A stretch of DNA of 64,000 nucleotides from Phascolarctos cinereus (GCF_002099425.1 NW_018343979.1:731501-795500), one strand, 5' to 3'; counted from the first letter of the stretch, positions 24,791 through 36,590 are shown. Notes: generated by a model not told the origin, from the sequence alone. Program-made: numbers and translations.

Positions 24791-24837
24791 GAAAATAGGC
24801 CTCTCTGAACATTTGATAATCTTTTATTATAGTTTTG

Positions 24838-25287
24838 AGGTAGGTCTGACATCATTTTGGAAGGTCTTCAATTTAGTAACATAGGACTCTGCATTTGGCC
24901 CTGTCCTAACATTTTTATCAGTGACTTGGAAAATCTAGATATAAATTGCCTGCTTATTAAATTACTTAATAATACAAGCTAGGAGGTATAGCTAACATAT
25001 TAGATGATGTAGCATTCAAAAATATTTTGAAAGAATATAACTTTTGGTAAAATCTAATAATATGACATTTAATAAAGATAAATATAAACTTGTCTATTTT
25101 CAAAAATCAATTGACATTTAAAAAAGGGATAGGTATAGCTAGACAGAAGTTTGTTTAAGAAAAAGAACATTTTGGGCTGTTAGTGCCTGAGCTAAATAAA
25201 CGAGTCAACAATGTGATATAGAAACCCAATAAGCTGACATGATCTTGGTCTGCATTAAGGGAAAAATAGATTTCAGGAATAAGGAGA
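24838..25287 (+). mobile_element. CR1/L3 LINE remnant, part 1 (reverse-transcriptase region)
   Basis: Diverged CR1-clade sequence. In order, it resembles the stretch before and after the RT active site ('ggccctgtcctaacatttttatcagtgacttgga', then 'gctaggaggtatagctaac', 'tgcattaagggaaaaatag'). It continues after the SINE at 25453. Confidence 0.65.
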
Positions 25288-25452
25288 TGATAGAACCTGG
25301 GCAAGTCACTTAACCCTAATTGACTCAGTTTTTTCATCTGTAAAATCAACTGTTGAAGGAAATGACAAACCATTCTGCTATCTTTGCCAAGAAAACCCTA
25401 AAATTGGGTCACGAAGAACTGACATGACTGAAACAACTTAACAACAGCAAAA
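25288..25452 (+). mobile_element. MAR1-like SINE (RTE-type tail), 5' truncated
   Basis: Shows 'gggcaagtcacttaaccct', 'tcatctgtaaaat', 'tatctttgccaagaaaaccc', 'gggtcacgaagaactgacatga', and an acaac tail. It splits the CR1/L3 element. Confidence 0.8.
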
Positions 25453-25760
25453 ATTCCCTTTGTACTCTGCCTTGGTTAGACCAAATCTGAAATACTGTAT
25501 TCAATTTCACATGCTGCATTTTAGGAAGAACATTAATAATGTGAAAAATACCAAGATGAGGGAAATCAGGGCTGTGAAGATCTCAAGTCAATGTCTATTG
25601 GTGATCAACCAGCAAATGAATAAGCTTGAATAAGAGCAGACTTGGCAACTATATTGATAGCTATCATCAAGTGTTTGAAGGGTTGTCCCATGGAAGAGGG
25701 AACGGACTTGCAAGATTTTTCTTTTCTTTTCTTCAAGTCTAAATTTGTGCCTTTCTATTT
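25453..25760 (+). mobile_element. CR1/L3 LINE remnant, part 2
   Basis: Resumes the CR1 C-terminal sequence: 'tactctgccttggttagacc', 'catgctgcattttaggaagaac', 'gtgtttgaagggttgtccc'. Confidence 0.65.
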
Positions 25761-26214
25761 CCTAATCATTGCTCCTAGGTCTTCCCTCTGACATCAAGCA
25801 CTACCCTAGTCTTCTTAGACATAGACATACCAGAAGTAAAGTGCTAAATATTTCATTCTTCAATTAAAAGGATTATCAAGTTCAAAGGGCATATCCAGAT
25901 GAATTAGTCCACTGCTAAGGAAGGGCATAGTTTCTAACATAATCCAAATTAGAAAAAAAAAAGTCTTTGAAATCCTGTTCACACTGTACGCCTGAATCTC
26001 CACAGGACTTTGTCTCCATGCAGTAGAAACCTCTTTACCCTAGAAGCCCAATTCACCTCTGGATAGCTTCTCTCATTGGAAGTACCCTCTGTACCTGTGA
26101 CCTTTCCCTTTGATTGGCTAGTTCCTCCCAGAACCTCCATTTTAAGGATGATATTTATCGATGTACTGAATGAAATAAGCTCCATATTAATGTTACATTC
26201 CATGTTCAAAATCT

Positions 26215-26400
26215 CTTACCTATTATGTAAAATGAGATGATGAGACTAAATAGTCTCTAAGATCTCTTCAATCTCTAAGTTCCAATCAAAGTTCTATTAG
26301 AATTCCAGAATCATGGAACAATGCAGCTGGAAGAAACCTTTGGGATCATATAGTCTAATCCTTTAATTTTTCAGATGAGGAAAGTGAGACCAAATGAGGT
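26215..26400. mobile_element. Two MIR-like fragments
   Basis: 26215-26290 ends like a forward MIR core ('ttatgtaaaatgagatgatgagactaaatagtctctaag'). 26300-26400 is a reverse-strand MIR-type block ('cagctggaagaaacctttggg', 'cagatgaggaaagtgagac'). Confidence 0.5.
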
Positions 26401-27300
26401 CCATAAAATGGTGGTCACTCATTATGGATGTGAGTCTACCTATAGACAACCTCCTTTCCCTAAGGCACTTTCTTCATCAAACAGAAAAAATCAAAAAAAT
26501 CCTGATTCGTAGAAGTAACAGGAGATCAAATCTGATTATCAGACTCCTATGGTTGCTCTCCTTATGTGTATGTTTGTGTGTGTGTGTGTGTTGTGGTAGA
26601 GGGGCAATACTAGAACTGAGATCATCACCTTGCCCTTATGGTTTCTTTGAGTTTAGGGCTCAATACAAACTAAATTTTAACCATTTCACACTTGTCTCAA
26701 TACCAGTCAACCCACCTTCATACACAGTCACTAAAACATTTTGTAAAATTCCTACTCTAGTCTAGTTCTCTCATTGCCAGGTAGCCCACAAAGGGGTTTT
26801 CTAGTATTCTGAAGCAGTTGAAAAGTCTCTTTCCTAGGCCATTTGCTTCAGCCCTAATTGACTGTGTTCTTGGCGTTGTAAAAGCCTAGTAACTAGCATC
26901 ACAGTCCCATTGCCTGGGTGGTGGAAAGTAGACAGCTCCCCTCCATCCATCCCCACTTATTAGTCTAAATAATCATGCTCGTTAAAAAGCAGCTGGGGAA
27001 GAGCTTGAAAGATTATCTTTTGAAACTTTTTGTATACACATTCACTTCCAGCTATATAGTCAGCAAACTTTTTGATTCAAAAGCCTTCTAATGAAGGCTT
27101 TTCATCTCTACATAGTATTAGTTCCTCAGTCACTCATGTCTGAGAATTGAATCATCAACATTTCATGTGTTGGAATAGAAAAAGGAAAGGAATGAAATGT
27201 TGGTGTAGTCTCTGGTACATTCTATGGTTTGACCTTTCCAAAAAGAAGGTCAAATCTGAGCATACTTTAAGGACTAGACTCTTTGACCAGTCCCATAATT
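26400..27300. other. No gene; short (TG)n at 26565-26592
   Basis: Apart from the dinucleotide run nothing is recognised. Confidence 0.5.
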
Positions 27301-27304
27301 ACAA

Positions 27305-27410
27305 TTGAACAAATGAAAGAAAAATAATTTATTAAGAACTCTCTGTGTTAAATTCACTAGGCTAAACATCAGAGTTACAAACAAAAGTGAAAAAAAAGTA
27401 TCTCTGCTGT
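27305..27410 (-). mobile_element. L2 LINE 3' terminus remnant
   Basis: Weak reverse-strand L2 end ('ataatttattaagaactctctgtg'). Confidence 0.35.
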
Positions 27411-27805
27411 CTTAAGCTGGATCTGACTCACAGCAGCCCCCTGTGCTTAAGGTCTAAGACTAGAATAACTTGGAGTACTTTTAGGTCTTCCAGAAGGAGA
27501 CTTACCTAACTATAGCATAGAAATGCTATCCACCAAGGATGAAGTCCTTATTTAGGTAGTTATGACCCCTTCAGCTCCATACAGGAAAGCATCTTGTCAT
27601 TAGGGAAAGGTGTAGTGACCCATGGAGGCCTTGGGAAACCTAGCAATATAAAAGGCCCCAGTTCTATGTGGATGGTCTTTTTGTGCCCTTAGCTGATGAA
27701 GATATCATATCAGCAGGGTTTGAGGCCAGCAAAAATCAGTATCAAAAGGTCAATTACATCTTGGAAACAACTCCCTTGCCTATTAAGGAAATAAATAGCC
27801 TACCT
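27411..27805. other. No recognisable feature
   Basis: Nothing assigned. Confidence 0.45.
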
Positions 27806-30490
27806 AGGTAAAAACCAAGATGGTGGAAAAGAGCAATGAACTCACCCAAACCCTCTCAACATTTCCCTACAAATAACTTTAAAATAACACAGCAAATCAA
27901 ATTCCAAAGCAACAGAGACAACAAAAGGTTGAAGTGAAACAATTTCCCAACCCACAACAACTTAGGTCAGTAGGACAGGTCTGTCACACCGGGGCGGTGG
28001 CGCTGCAGCAAAGCCAATAGCAGGCCTTGGAGGCAGCTGCAGTAGTAGCAACAGCGGCTTTGGGAGCATTCAGCCCACAGATGGTAAAGGGGTCAGACAC
28101 CTGGTCAGAAAGTGATTATAGGGGATCCTTTACTGACACTGGGTTGAAGATGCTGCTACATAGACTATCTGCATTTTTAGGTCACAATTCCAGGGCAAAA
28201 AGAAGCACTAGCCCTTGCTTCCATTGAGTAACAGTGACCCTGGTCACAGTTCCAGGGCAGAGAAGAGTGTTTGTGGTTACCCACTAGTGATCAGGGGCTC
28301 TGGTCTCATTTCCAAGGCAGAAAGAAATATGAGCACTTGCTGCTACAGGAGAACAGAGGACATGGTCACAGTTTCAATTCAAAGAAGACTGCTTATGCTT
28401 GTTCACAAAGAAGTAGGGGTCTTTGTCTTATTTCCAAAGCAAAAAGGAACACTAGTTCATGAGGCACAGGAGAGCAGAAGACCTGGTCACAGTTCCAGGG
28501 TCAAGAAGAGCACTGGCACTTATGACTATGTGGAAACAAGGTCACTTCCAGAGTACAGACCAAGGGAGCAGTGACCACACCTCTCCTTAAATCATACTAC
28601 CTTGGAAGCACCAAAAACATATAGGTCCCCAGAACTAGCTCAGAAAACAGCAGCATGAAAAACCTGAGACTTAGGAGAGCAGCCCCTCCACCCCAGAAAG
28701 AACTCAACTTCAACATAAAGTTAAAAGTCAAGGGGCTGGAAAATGGGCAAATAATAATAATAATATTTTTTTAAAAAGAGCAAAGGACCATAGCAAGTTA
28801 CTATGGTGACAGGAAGGAGCAAAATACAAACTCAGAAGACAATAATGTCAAAACAGCTACTAGAAAAGCCTCAAAATGAAATGTGAATTGGACACAAGTC
28901 CAACAAGAATTCCTGGAAGGGCTCAAAAAGCATTTTTAAGATCCTACAACAGAAATATAGGGAAAACTTGGAAAAGAAATGAAACTTATGTAAGAAAATT
29001 ATGAAAAGAGAGTCAAAAGCTTGGTAAGAGGCCCTCAAAACTAAAGAAAATAACACCTTAAAAGACATAATTGACCAAACAGTAAGAGTTGCACAAAAAT
29101 CCACTGAAGAGAAGAACTACTTAAAAGTAGAACTGGACAAATGGGGGGAAAGTGCAAAAGTTCCATGAAGAAAATAATTCAATAAAAATTAGAATAACAA
29201 ATGACTCAATGAGACATCAAGAAATAATAACACAAAATGGAAAAAAAAATAAAATGTAAAATAACTTGAAAAAACACATGACCTGGAAAATAGATCCAGG
29301 AGAGATAATTTAAGAATTATCAGACTACCTGAAAGCCATGATAAAATAAAAGGGCCTAGACAGCATCTTTCAAGAAATTATCAAGGAAAACTGCGTTGAT
29401 ATCCTAGAAGCAGAGGTTAAAATTGAAATTGAAAAAACAAAACAAAACCAAAAAAAGCAACAATTACCTCTTCAAAGCAAACCCAAAATGAAAACTCCTA
29501 GGAATATTATAACCAAATTTCAGAATTTCCAGATAAAGGAGAAAATATTGCAGGTGGTCAAAAAGAAAAAAAATACAAATAAAGTTAAGATATAGAGAAC
29601 TGAGTCAAATTTATAAGAATGTAATCATTCAGCAATTGACAAATGGTGAAAGGCTAGGAACTGACAGTTTTCAGAAGAAGAAATCAAAACTACTTATAAT
29701 CATATGAAAATAAAATGCTCTAAATCACTACTGATTAGAAAATGCAAATTAAAACAACTGTGAGGAACCTCTCACATCTATCAGATTGTCTAATATGACA
29801 GAAAAGGAAAATGACAAATGTTGAAGTGGATATGGGAAAATTGTGACACTAATGCACTTTTGGTGGAGTGCTAAATGAATGCAATCATTTTGGAGACTTT
29901 GGAACTATGTCAAAAGAGTTATAAAACTGTGGATAACCTTTGACTCAGCATTACCACTATTAGGTCTACATGCCAAAGCTATCAAAGAAAAAGCAAAGGG
30001 ACCTATATGTACAAAAATGTTTATAGCAGCTCTTTTTTGTAGTGGCAAAGAATTGGAAATTGAGGGGATGACTGTCAATTGGGGAATGGCTGAACAAGTT
30101 GTGGTATATAATAGTGATGGAATACTTTTGTACTATAAGAAATGATAAGCCAGATGCTGTCTGAAAAACCTAGAAAGATTTACATGAACTGATTTTAACT
30201 GAAGAGAAGAGAAACAGGAGAAGATTGTTGTTTGTAACAACAATATTGTAAGGATGAACAGCTGTGAAAGACTTAAGTATTCTGATCAATAGAATGATCT
30301 AAGACAATTTTGAAGAACTTATGATGACAAATGCTATCTACCTACAGATACAGAACTGATGGTGTCTGAATTCAGATCAAAGCATGCTTTGTAAAACTTT
30401 TTCTAAAAAAGAAATTTGTTGGTCTTTCTTTTGTTTTGCAACATGGCTAATATTGAAATGTTTTCCACAACTTCATATGTAAGTAAGGCC
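27806..30490 (+). mobile_element. Internally deleted L1: 5'UTR, ORF1 remnant, ORF2 end, 3'UTR
   Basis: 5' end at the ccaagatggtgg motif (27813), 5' UTR to about 28680 with a 60-bp repeat array, and a heavily mutated ORF1 remnant (about 28690-29560, ending in the ORF1 'aaattt cagaatttcc' block). It then joins ORF2 near its C-terminus (about 29590-30150) and a 3' UTR. Most of ORF2 is absent. The 5' UTR is of a different type from that of the HAL1 copies. A (CA)n/(TA)n microsatellite follows the 3' UTR. Confidence 0.8.
28180..28595 (+). repeat. About 60-bp tandem repeats in the L1 5'UTR
   Basis: A unit beginning ggtcaca(g/a)ttccagggca or its variant ggtctcatttccaaggca starts at about 28180, 28242, 28302, 28364, 28423, 28485 and 28540, spacing 55-62 bp. 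Units have diverged by substitution. Odd and even units look alternately alike, which may mean a 120-bp higher-order unit. Confidence 0.75.
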
Positions 30491-30496
30491 CAAAGG

Positions 30497-30502
<6 letters not shown>

Positions 30503-30537
<35 letters not shown>

Positions 30538-30590
30538 ACATATATACATATACATATATTATATATATTTCATATATATATATATAATAT
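30503..30590. repeat. (CA)n followed by (TA)n microsatellite
   Basis: acac run at 30503-30535, then tatata-rich sequence. Confidence 0.9.
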
Positions 30591-30954
30591 GTCTGTGTGA
30601 GTATTTGCATTTCAGCATAATTGTTTCTGTTTCAATCTTTTATATTTAAAATCATTATTCTGAAAAGGAGCTAAGAGATTTCACCAGCCTATCAAAAGAA
30701 TCCATCACTCCAAAAAGTTTAAGGATTCTGAGGTTTATTCCATTGTATCCCCAAAGTCATGTTCTCCCTCAATGAAAGGCAAGTAGGATTCTGCCCCAGG
30801 AAAATGAATTTAAGGAGTGAAAAGTGTAATACATACACTTTTTTGTTAAATTTTTCTTTGAGGCATTTTTAATATAATTTACTTTGGTTCCCCCCAAAAA
30901 AAATCACCTTATCATCACTTATAAAAACAAACAAAAAATAAGCAAAGCAGCAAT

Positions 30955-31095
30955 TACTGTTTCCTCATCTTTAAACTAAGAATAATATTATTTATTCTAA
31001 TGTACATTCCCCAAGAGTGTTTCTCAGGAAGATATTTTGCAAATGGGAGCGCTACAGCTTAAAGGGCTATGTAAATATAATTAAATATTGTTAAG
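30955..31095 (+). mobile_element. MIR/THER1 SINE 3' part
   Basis: Shows 'gtttcctcatctttaaact' and 'agggctatgtaaatataatta' in the THER1 order. Confidence 0.5.
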
Positions 31096-31373
31096 GTTCA
31101 GACAAGGAAGTAAGAATTCTCACCACAGAAAGAAGTGCACTATTATAACACATAGGCTCTTTCAGCAATTAGAAACAACTGAACTTAACATTTAGCAAGA
31201 ATAATTTGTTAAGCTGCTTATTGGCCCTTAGCTGATAAAACACTTCATTTTATGAACCAATCACTAATTCCCCTTACCAGTGAGCTAATAAAAACAACAT
31301 GGGAGAACTTTTGAGATTGTTTTTTAAGTGCCTGGAAGCTTATTTTGTGATTTCATGTTTTATATGTATTAGA

Positions 31374-32307
31374 GATTCAGGAAGATGGTGGAGTGAAAGC
31401 AGTGACTTCCTTGAGCTCTCCTCCAAAATCCTCCAAATACCTGTAAAAATGGCTCTAAGCAAATTCTAGAGCAGCAGAACCCACAAAAAGGTAGAGTGAT
31501 ACAAATTTCCAGCACAAGACTACCTGGATCGTTGAGTGGAAAGGTCTATTGCACTGGGGTGGGAGAGGAATGCAGTTCAGCGTGGGCATGCAGGCAAAGA
31601 CTAGGCCTCAGCAAACCTAGAGCAGGCCTCAGAGGACTGAATCACAGGCAGCTGTGGAGGTTTCCAGACTTCTCAACCCACAAATGCCAAAGAGAACTTA
31701 GAAGGTCGGTGGGAAAGGTCTGCCACCACAGTGAGAGAGAAGCTCTGTCACAGCCCCATTCTCAGCCGAGGGCAGATTGGGGGAGGGGGTAATCAGAAGC
31801 AAACACTTCTGAGGAGGGACAGGGTGAAAAGAGAGAATAGAATAAATGGGGAGTGGAATAGGATTAAGGGAAATATACTTAGTTTTTTACAACATGACTA
31901 CTATGGAAGTGTTTTGCCTGACTACACATGTATAACCTGTATCGAGTCACTTGCCTTCTCAGTGAGAGTGGGTAAGGAGGAAGGAAGGGAGAAAATTTGA
32001 AACTCAAAGTTTTAAAAACAAAAGTTAAAAAAATTGTTTTCACATGCAACTGGGAAAAAAGATATACAAGAAATGGGGTCTAGAAATCTATCCTGCCTAG
32101 AGGAAAATTGAAGGGGAAGGGAATAAAGAAGGGGGGGAGAGATAGAAGGGAAGACAGATTAAGGGAAGGGGTATTCAGAATGCACGCCATCTTGGAGGGG
32201 GAGAGGGATGAGATGGGGAGAAAATCTGGAAGTCATAATCTTGTGGAAGTGAACGTTGAAAACTAAAAGTAAATAAATTAAGAAATTAAGGGAAAAAAAT
32301 GATTCAG
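31374..32307 (+). mobile_element. Minimal HAL1/L1 derivative: 5'UTR fused to 3'UTR
   Basis: The element spans 31381-32300 (920 bp). It starts at the L1 5' end (gaagatggtggagtg), follows the HAL1 5' UTR (compare reverse strand 58600-58915) to about 31770, then passes at 'gagggcagattggg' directly into the HAL1 3' UTR (compare reverse strand 56480 to 55961) and an A-rich end. Both ORFs are absent. A 7-bp direct repeat gattcag (31374-31380 and 32301-32307) flanks it. Lacking coding capacity, it would have to be moved by L1 proteins in trans. Confidence 0.75.
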
Positions 32308-32639
32308 TGAAAATTCAGTGCTACAATCTGACTTTTCAAGAATTCACCTCACTCATTTATCCACCCTGACAACTTGACATCTTCATTTTAGATGTCTACT
32401 TTCTTCTCATATGGAATAGCACCTTCCAGAGACTATGCCAGGCCTCTTTTGTGGGAGTTAATCCACTCTATTTTGGAACTCCATCAGGTAAACTGGACTG
32501 TCCTTATTGCTGATTCATTACAAAATCACCTAACCCACTATACTAGGTGCCTCCCATATCATACTTCTTACCATACCCAAACTTTATCTTATTAACAAAA
32601 TCAATACTAGGATCACACTATAACTGCCACTCCCAAACT

Positions 32640-32775
32640 CCTTTCCCTGGCCACTACTCCTTTTTATTTCTACCCTTTAGAAGGTAAACTTCTTGAAGGC
32701 AAGACACTGTCTCACTACTATATTTTTATACTCTGTACCTATCAGAGTACTTGGTGCTTAATAAATGCTTTTTTC
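32640..32775 (+). mobile_element. L2 LINE 3' terminus
   Basis: Shows 'aaacttcttgaaggcaagacactgtc' and 'cttggtgcttaataaatgc'. 32380-32640 may be further diverged L2 but I cannot support it well. Confidence 0.7.
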
Positions 32776-32779
32776 CCCC

Positions 32780-33300
32780 TTCACTCAAAAAACTAAGCTG
32801 AATAGAAAAAAAAAGATGTAAAGTCAAAGGTAAAAAAAAAAATGTCAACACTATAAGTAGCTGAATAACTCCCTACAGAAAACAAAACCCAGAACAATTT
32901 TCAAGTCTCATGACTCCAATATTTCAAATGAGATTGAATTACAAAATTGAAATTTCAGTATTGCTGAGATCCAGTAACCAAAGCCTTCTGGACAGTTAAT
33001 CAAAAATGAAAAATTTGATCTTTTGTATTAACAGAATCTATAACTGTCATACATGTAGAGTTCAAAAAATAAGGATCTTAAATGAAAAGTTAGTGTGTTA
33101 GACAACACATGGACAATCAATTCAATTCTTTTTGTTACTTGTAAGAGTCATCCCTCATAACCTGAAATGACATGAAAAAACAAGGATTATATCTATCGCT
33201 TATAAACCTAACTAAACAAGGCAATTAGAATTTGTGGAATCCACATAGCAAGATGGAGACATTTTTTTCCTGGTTTGTTTGTTTGTTTGCTTGTTTTTGT
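32780..33300. other. No recognisable feature before the 7SL tail
   Basis: AT-rich; nothing assigned apart from the T/G-rich tail of the next feature (33262-33307). Confidence 0.45.
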
Positions 33301-33307
33301 TTGTTTT

Positions 33308-33611
33308 GAAAGACTGGGTCTTTTTTATTTCACACAGGTTGGAAGCACAGAGACCATCATAAGCCCAAATACAACTACTGATCATCATGGGAGCATTGAA
33401 CTGCTGTGTTTCCACTTTGGGTTATTTTACCCTTCCTTAGACGATCTGATGGCCCCTTTGCTTTCAGAGGTTCATCATATTTATAATGCTGGATAGTGCA
33501 GACAACCAATTGGCTGAGCCCACCACCTTGAGAACTCCTGATCTTGAGAGATCCACCAGCCTCAACTTTCCCAATAGCAGGGATTATAAATATGTACCAC
33601 TATGCCTGGTT
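33308..33611 (-). pseudogene. RN7SL pseudogene: 7SL (SRP) RNA retropseudogene, full length
   Basis: Reverse strand, about 304 bp against about 300 for 7SL. It aligns by eye from end to end: 5' Alu domain (aaccaggcatagtggtacat), 'gttgaggctggtggatc', 'caggagttct', the S domain ('gtctgcact', 'ctaaggaaggg', 'gatcagtagt'), and a 3' end 'agacccagtct'. On its 3' side lies an A-rich tail (33262-33307 as T/G-rich plus strand), as in a processed copy. Many substitutions show that it is old. The S domain is present, unlike in Alu-type SINEs. Confidence 0.85.
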
Positions 33612-33614
33612 TCC

Positions 33615-34040
33615 TTCTTACTTTACAAATAAATGCCAATGTCTAATTTCTTTTGTATATTTAAGTCCTCCTAGAGTAAGTCCAAAATTATATGAGTTTA
33701 AAGGGCTTTGGTGATTAAAACATTTGGGTTGAGAACTCAAATATGAAAATAAAGTAGACTATTAAAATAAATTTCTAAAGTGAAATAGTTAACAAAAGGA
33801 AAGAAAATGGAATTATTTGATGGCTTGAAGCAAGAGCTTTTCTGTCTGAAAAACAAAGAAATATTTTAAAAGTTAATTCATTTGTAATTCTCTTTTGTAC
33901 ATAAAAAAAATCTGCCCCACGCCCCTCAAAGGGACTAAAGAAGCCATCAGTGGCCCTTACACTAAGCATTTTCTAAATTTGCTTTAATTAATAAAATACT
34001 GATATGATATAAAAACATGCTAATAAAAAAAGAGTTATAA
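33615..34040. other. No recognisable feature
   Basis: Nothing assigned. Confidence 0.45.
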
Positions 34041-34044
34041 AGTA

Positions 34045-34312
34045 CATGGTATAGTGGAGAGAGTTGAACTTGGAGTCAGAAAGACCTGAGTTCAAATGTT
34101 GCCCCAGACACTTAGGTTTGTAAATATGAGCAAGTCACTTAACCTCTCAGCCTGAGTTTCCTTATCTGTAGACTGGAAATAATGATAGTACCTATCTTAC
34201 TGGGCTGTGATGATGATCTCATGAGGTAGTATTTGTAAATTGCTTTGCAAACCATAAGATTATAGAAATGCTACCTATTTATCATCATCGTCATCATCAT
34301 CATCATCATTAC
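34045..34312 (+). mobile_element. THER1/MIR SINE ending in (CAT)n
   Basis: Shows 'cttggagtcagaaagacctgagttcaaatg', 'agcaagtcacttaacctctc', 'tttgtaaattgctttgcaaacc', then catcatcgtcatcatcat at 34281-34312. Confidence 0.85.
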
Positions 34313-34314
34313 TC

Positions 34315-34910
34315 AAAACACAAAGTGATTTTCTCCCTTTATTGCGGAGATAATCCATAGAAGTAAGAACAATATTTTTTAATTGCTTGATCTCAAATTT
34401 TGAACTGAGTCACATTAGTAGTGACTCATTCTGCTTGTTGAGCCAGAATGATTTTGATTGAAGAAAGTTTTAATGACTTCATCCCCCCAAAAATGAGAAA
34501 ACCAGCCAAGATATAGCAAATAAAATAATAATGATCAAAGTCAAGGCTATGATAATTCAGCTCCTAAGCCTGGCATTTATTAACAGAGCTCAGGCAGTTA
34601 TATTAGAAGACAATAAATTAGAAGAATTCATCCTCTGTTCCATATAACATGTGAATTTACTGTGTGTTCATTCTCTGTGTGTGAACTTTTTTAGGACAGA
34701 TTCAAAGGATCTATAATTTATTGCTCAATTAGGAGTTTGACTATGGGGAGGGATGGTCTCTAAGTAAGGCTGGCTGAGTTCTTGCCAAGTGTTTTGTAAA
34801 AGGGATTCTTTTTCAAGTACGGACTAGACAAGATGTCTAGTGGAAGTCTGTGCTTCTGTGGCATTCTATGACTATGTGGATGTCTTGAAACAACTTGTAA
34901 GAAAAAATTA
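34315..34910. other. No recognisable feature
   Basis: Nothing assigned. Confidence 0.45.
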
Positions 34911-34914
34911 ACAA

Positions 34915-35000
34915 TTATCTATTAAGAGAATCTATTATTTACTAGGTACTGTGCTAGATATTGGTAACACAAGAAATATATGTAAAATATAAAAAATGTA
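34915..35000 (-). mobile_element. L2 LINE 3' terminus remnant
   Basis: Shows 'attatttactaggtactgtgctagatattgg', the reverse-strand L2 end. Confidence 0.4.
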
Positions 35001-35127
35001 AAATAAATGCATACATATGTATGCAGATACATGCAAAGTAGTTAAATAAAAAACTAAATCTTTAGGAAGAGGAAGCACTAGCAATTTTATCTTACAATAG
35101 ATGTAGATTTTCACGAGCTAATGCAAT

Positions 35128-35375
35128 TCATGGTGCAGCTAGATGATGTAGCACTGGGCCTGGAGTCAGGAAAATCTGAATTCAAATCTAGCGTCAGACA
35201 CTTACTACTGTGTGACCATGAGCAAGTCACTTAACCTTGTTTGCCTCAGTTTCCTTATCTGTAAAATGAGCCAAAGAAGGAAATGACCAACCTGTGTACT
35301 ATCTTTGCCAAGAAAATCCCAAACAAGGGCATGAAGAGTCAGATGTGACTGAAAAATGATTGAACAACAATGCAA
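35128..35375 (+). mobile_element. MAR1-like SINE with RTE-type tail, near full length
   Basis: tRNA-like head ('ggtgcagctagatgatgtagc', box B 'gaattcaaatct'), 'cctcagtttccttatctgtaaaatgag', 'tatctttgccaagaaaatccc', 'gagtcagatgtgactg', and tail gaacaacaa. Confidence 0.85.
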
Positions 35376-35384
35376 AAACATAGT

Positions 35385-36448
35385 TACATGATTTAGAAAT
35401 AAAATAAAAAGTGATACTATAAGCAAATTAGGAGAGCAAGGAATAGTTTACCTGTCAGATCTATGGAGAAAGGAAGAATTTCTGACCAAATAAAAGATAG
35501 AGAACATTATAAAATGCAAAATGGATAACGTTGATTACATTAAATTGAAAAGTTTTTGCACAAGCAAAGCCAATTCAACCAAGATTAGGAGAGAAACAGA
35601 AAACTGGGAAAGAATTTTTACAACCAATGTCTCTGATAACATTTCAAAAATGTATAGAGAACTAAGTCAAATTTATAAGAATACAAGGCATTCCCCAATT
35701 GATAAATGGTCAAAGGATATGAACAGGCAGTTTTCAGAGGAAGAAATTAAAGCCATTTATAGTCACATAAAAAAAATGCTCTAAATCACTATTGTTTGGA
35801 GAAATGCAAATCGAAACAACTCTGAAGTACCATATTACACCTATCAGACTGGCTAACATGACAAAACAGGAAGATTATAAATGCTGGAGAAGATGTGGGA
35901 AAATTGGAACATTAATACATTGTTGGTAGAGTTGTGAACTGATCAACCATTCTGGAAAATGATTTGGAACTATGCCCAAAGGGATATCAAACTGTGCATA
36001 CCCTTTGACCCATCAATAGCACTTCTAGGGCTGTATCCCAAAGAGATCACACAAATAGGAAAAGGACCCACAAATACAAAAATATTTATAGCAGCTCTTT
36101 TTGTGGTGGCAAAGAATTGGAAATTGAGGGGATGCCCATCATTTGGGGAATGGCTAACTTAGTTATGGTATATGAACATAATGGAATACTATTGTGCTAT
36201 AAGAAATGATGAGCAGGTATACCAGAAAAACTGGAAAAACTTATATAAACTGATGCTGAGCGAAGTTAACAGAACCAGGAGAACATTGTGCACAATAACA
36301 GTCACATATGCTATGACTAACTTTGATAGATATCTCTTGTTAGCAATGCAATGATCTAAGACAACCCCAAAAGACTCATGATGGAAAAATGTCCACATCC
36401 AGAAAAATAACTATGAAGTCCAAATGCAGATCAAAGCATATTGTCTGT
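35385..36448 (+). mobile_element. 5'-truncated L1 (ORF2 C-terminus and start of 3'UTR)
   Basis: Carries ORF2 C-terminal sequence. An open stretch of 87 codons at 35521-35784 matches the frames at 23543-23911 and 20074-20442. The ORF2 end is near 36350, then 3' UTR up to a (TC)n run at 36449. Confidence 0.85.
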
Positions 36449-36508
36449 GCTCTCTCTCTCTCTCTCTATCTCTCTCTGTCTCTGTCTCTGTCTCTCTGTC
36501 TCTCTCTG

Positions 36509-36553
<45 letters not shown>

Positions 36554-36590
36554 ATATATATGTATGTATATACATACATATATATACAAT
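36449..36590. repeat. (TC)n followed by (TA)n microsatellite
   Basis: About 100 bp of tctctc with occasional tgtc, then tatatatatgtatgtata. It begins inside the L1 3' UTR pyrimidine tract. It yields artificial Leu/Ser frames. Confidence 0.95.

Noticed and set aside
28180-28595. Regularly spaced repeats resembling a CRISPR array
   Set aside because: Units are diverged and contiguous without unique spacers, and lie in an L1 5'UTR of a vertebrate genome.
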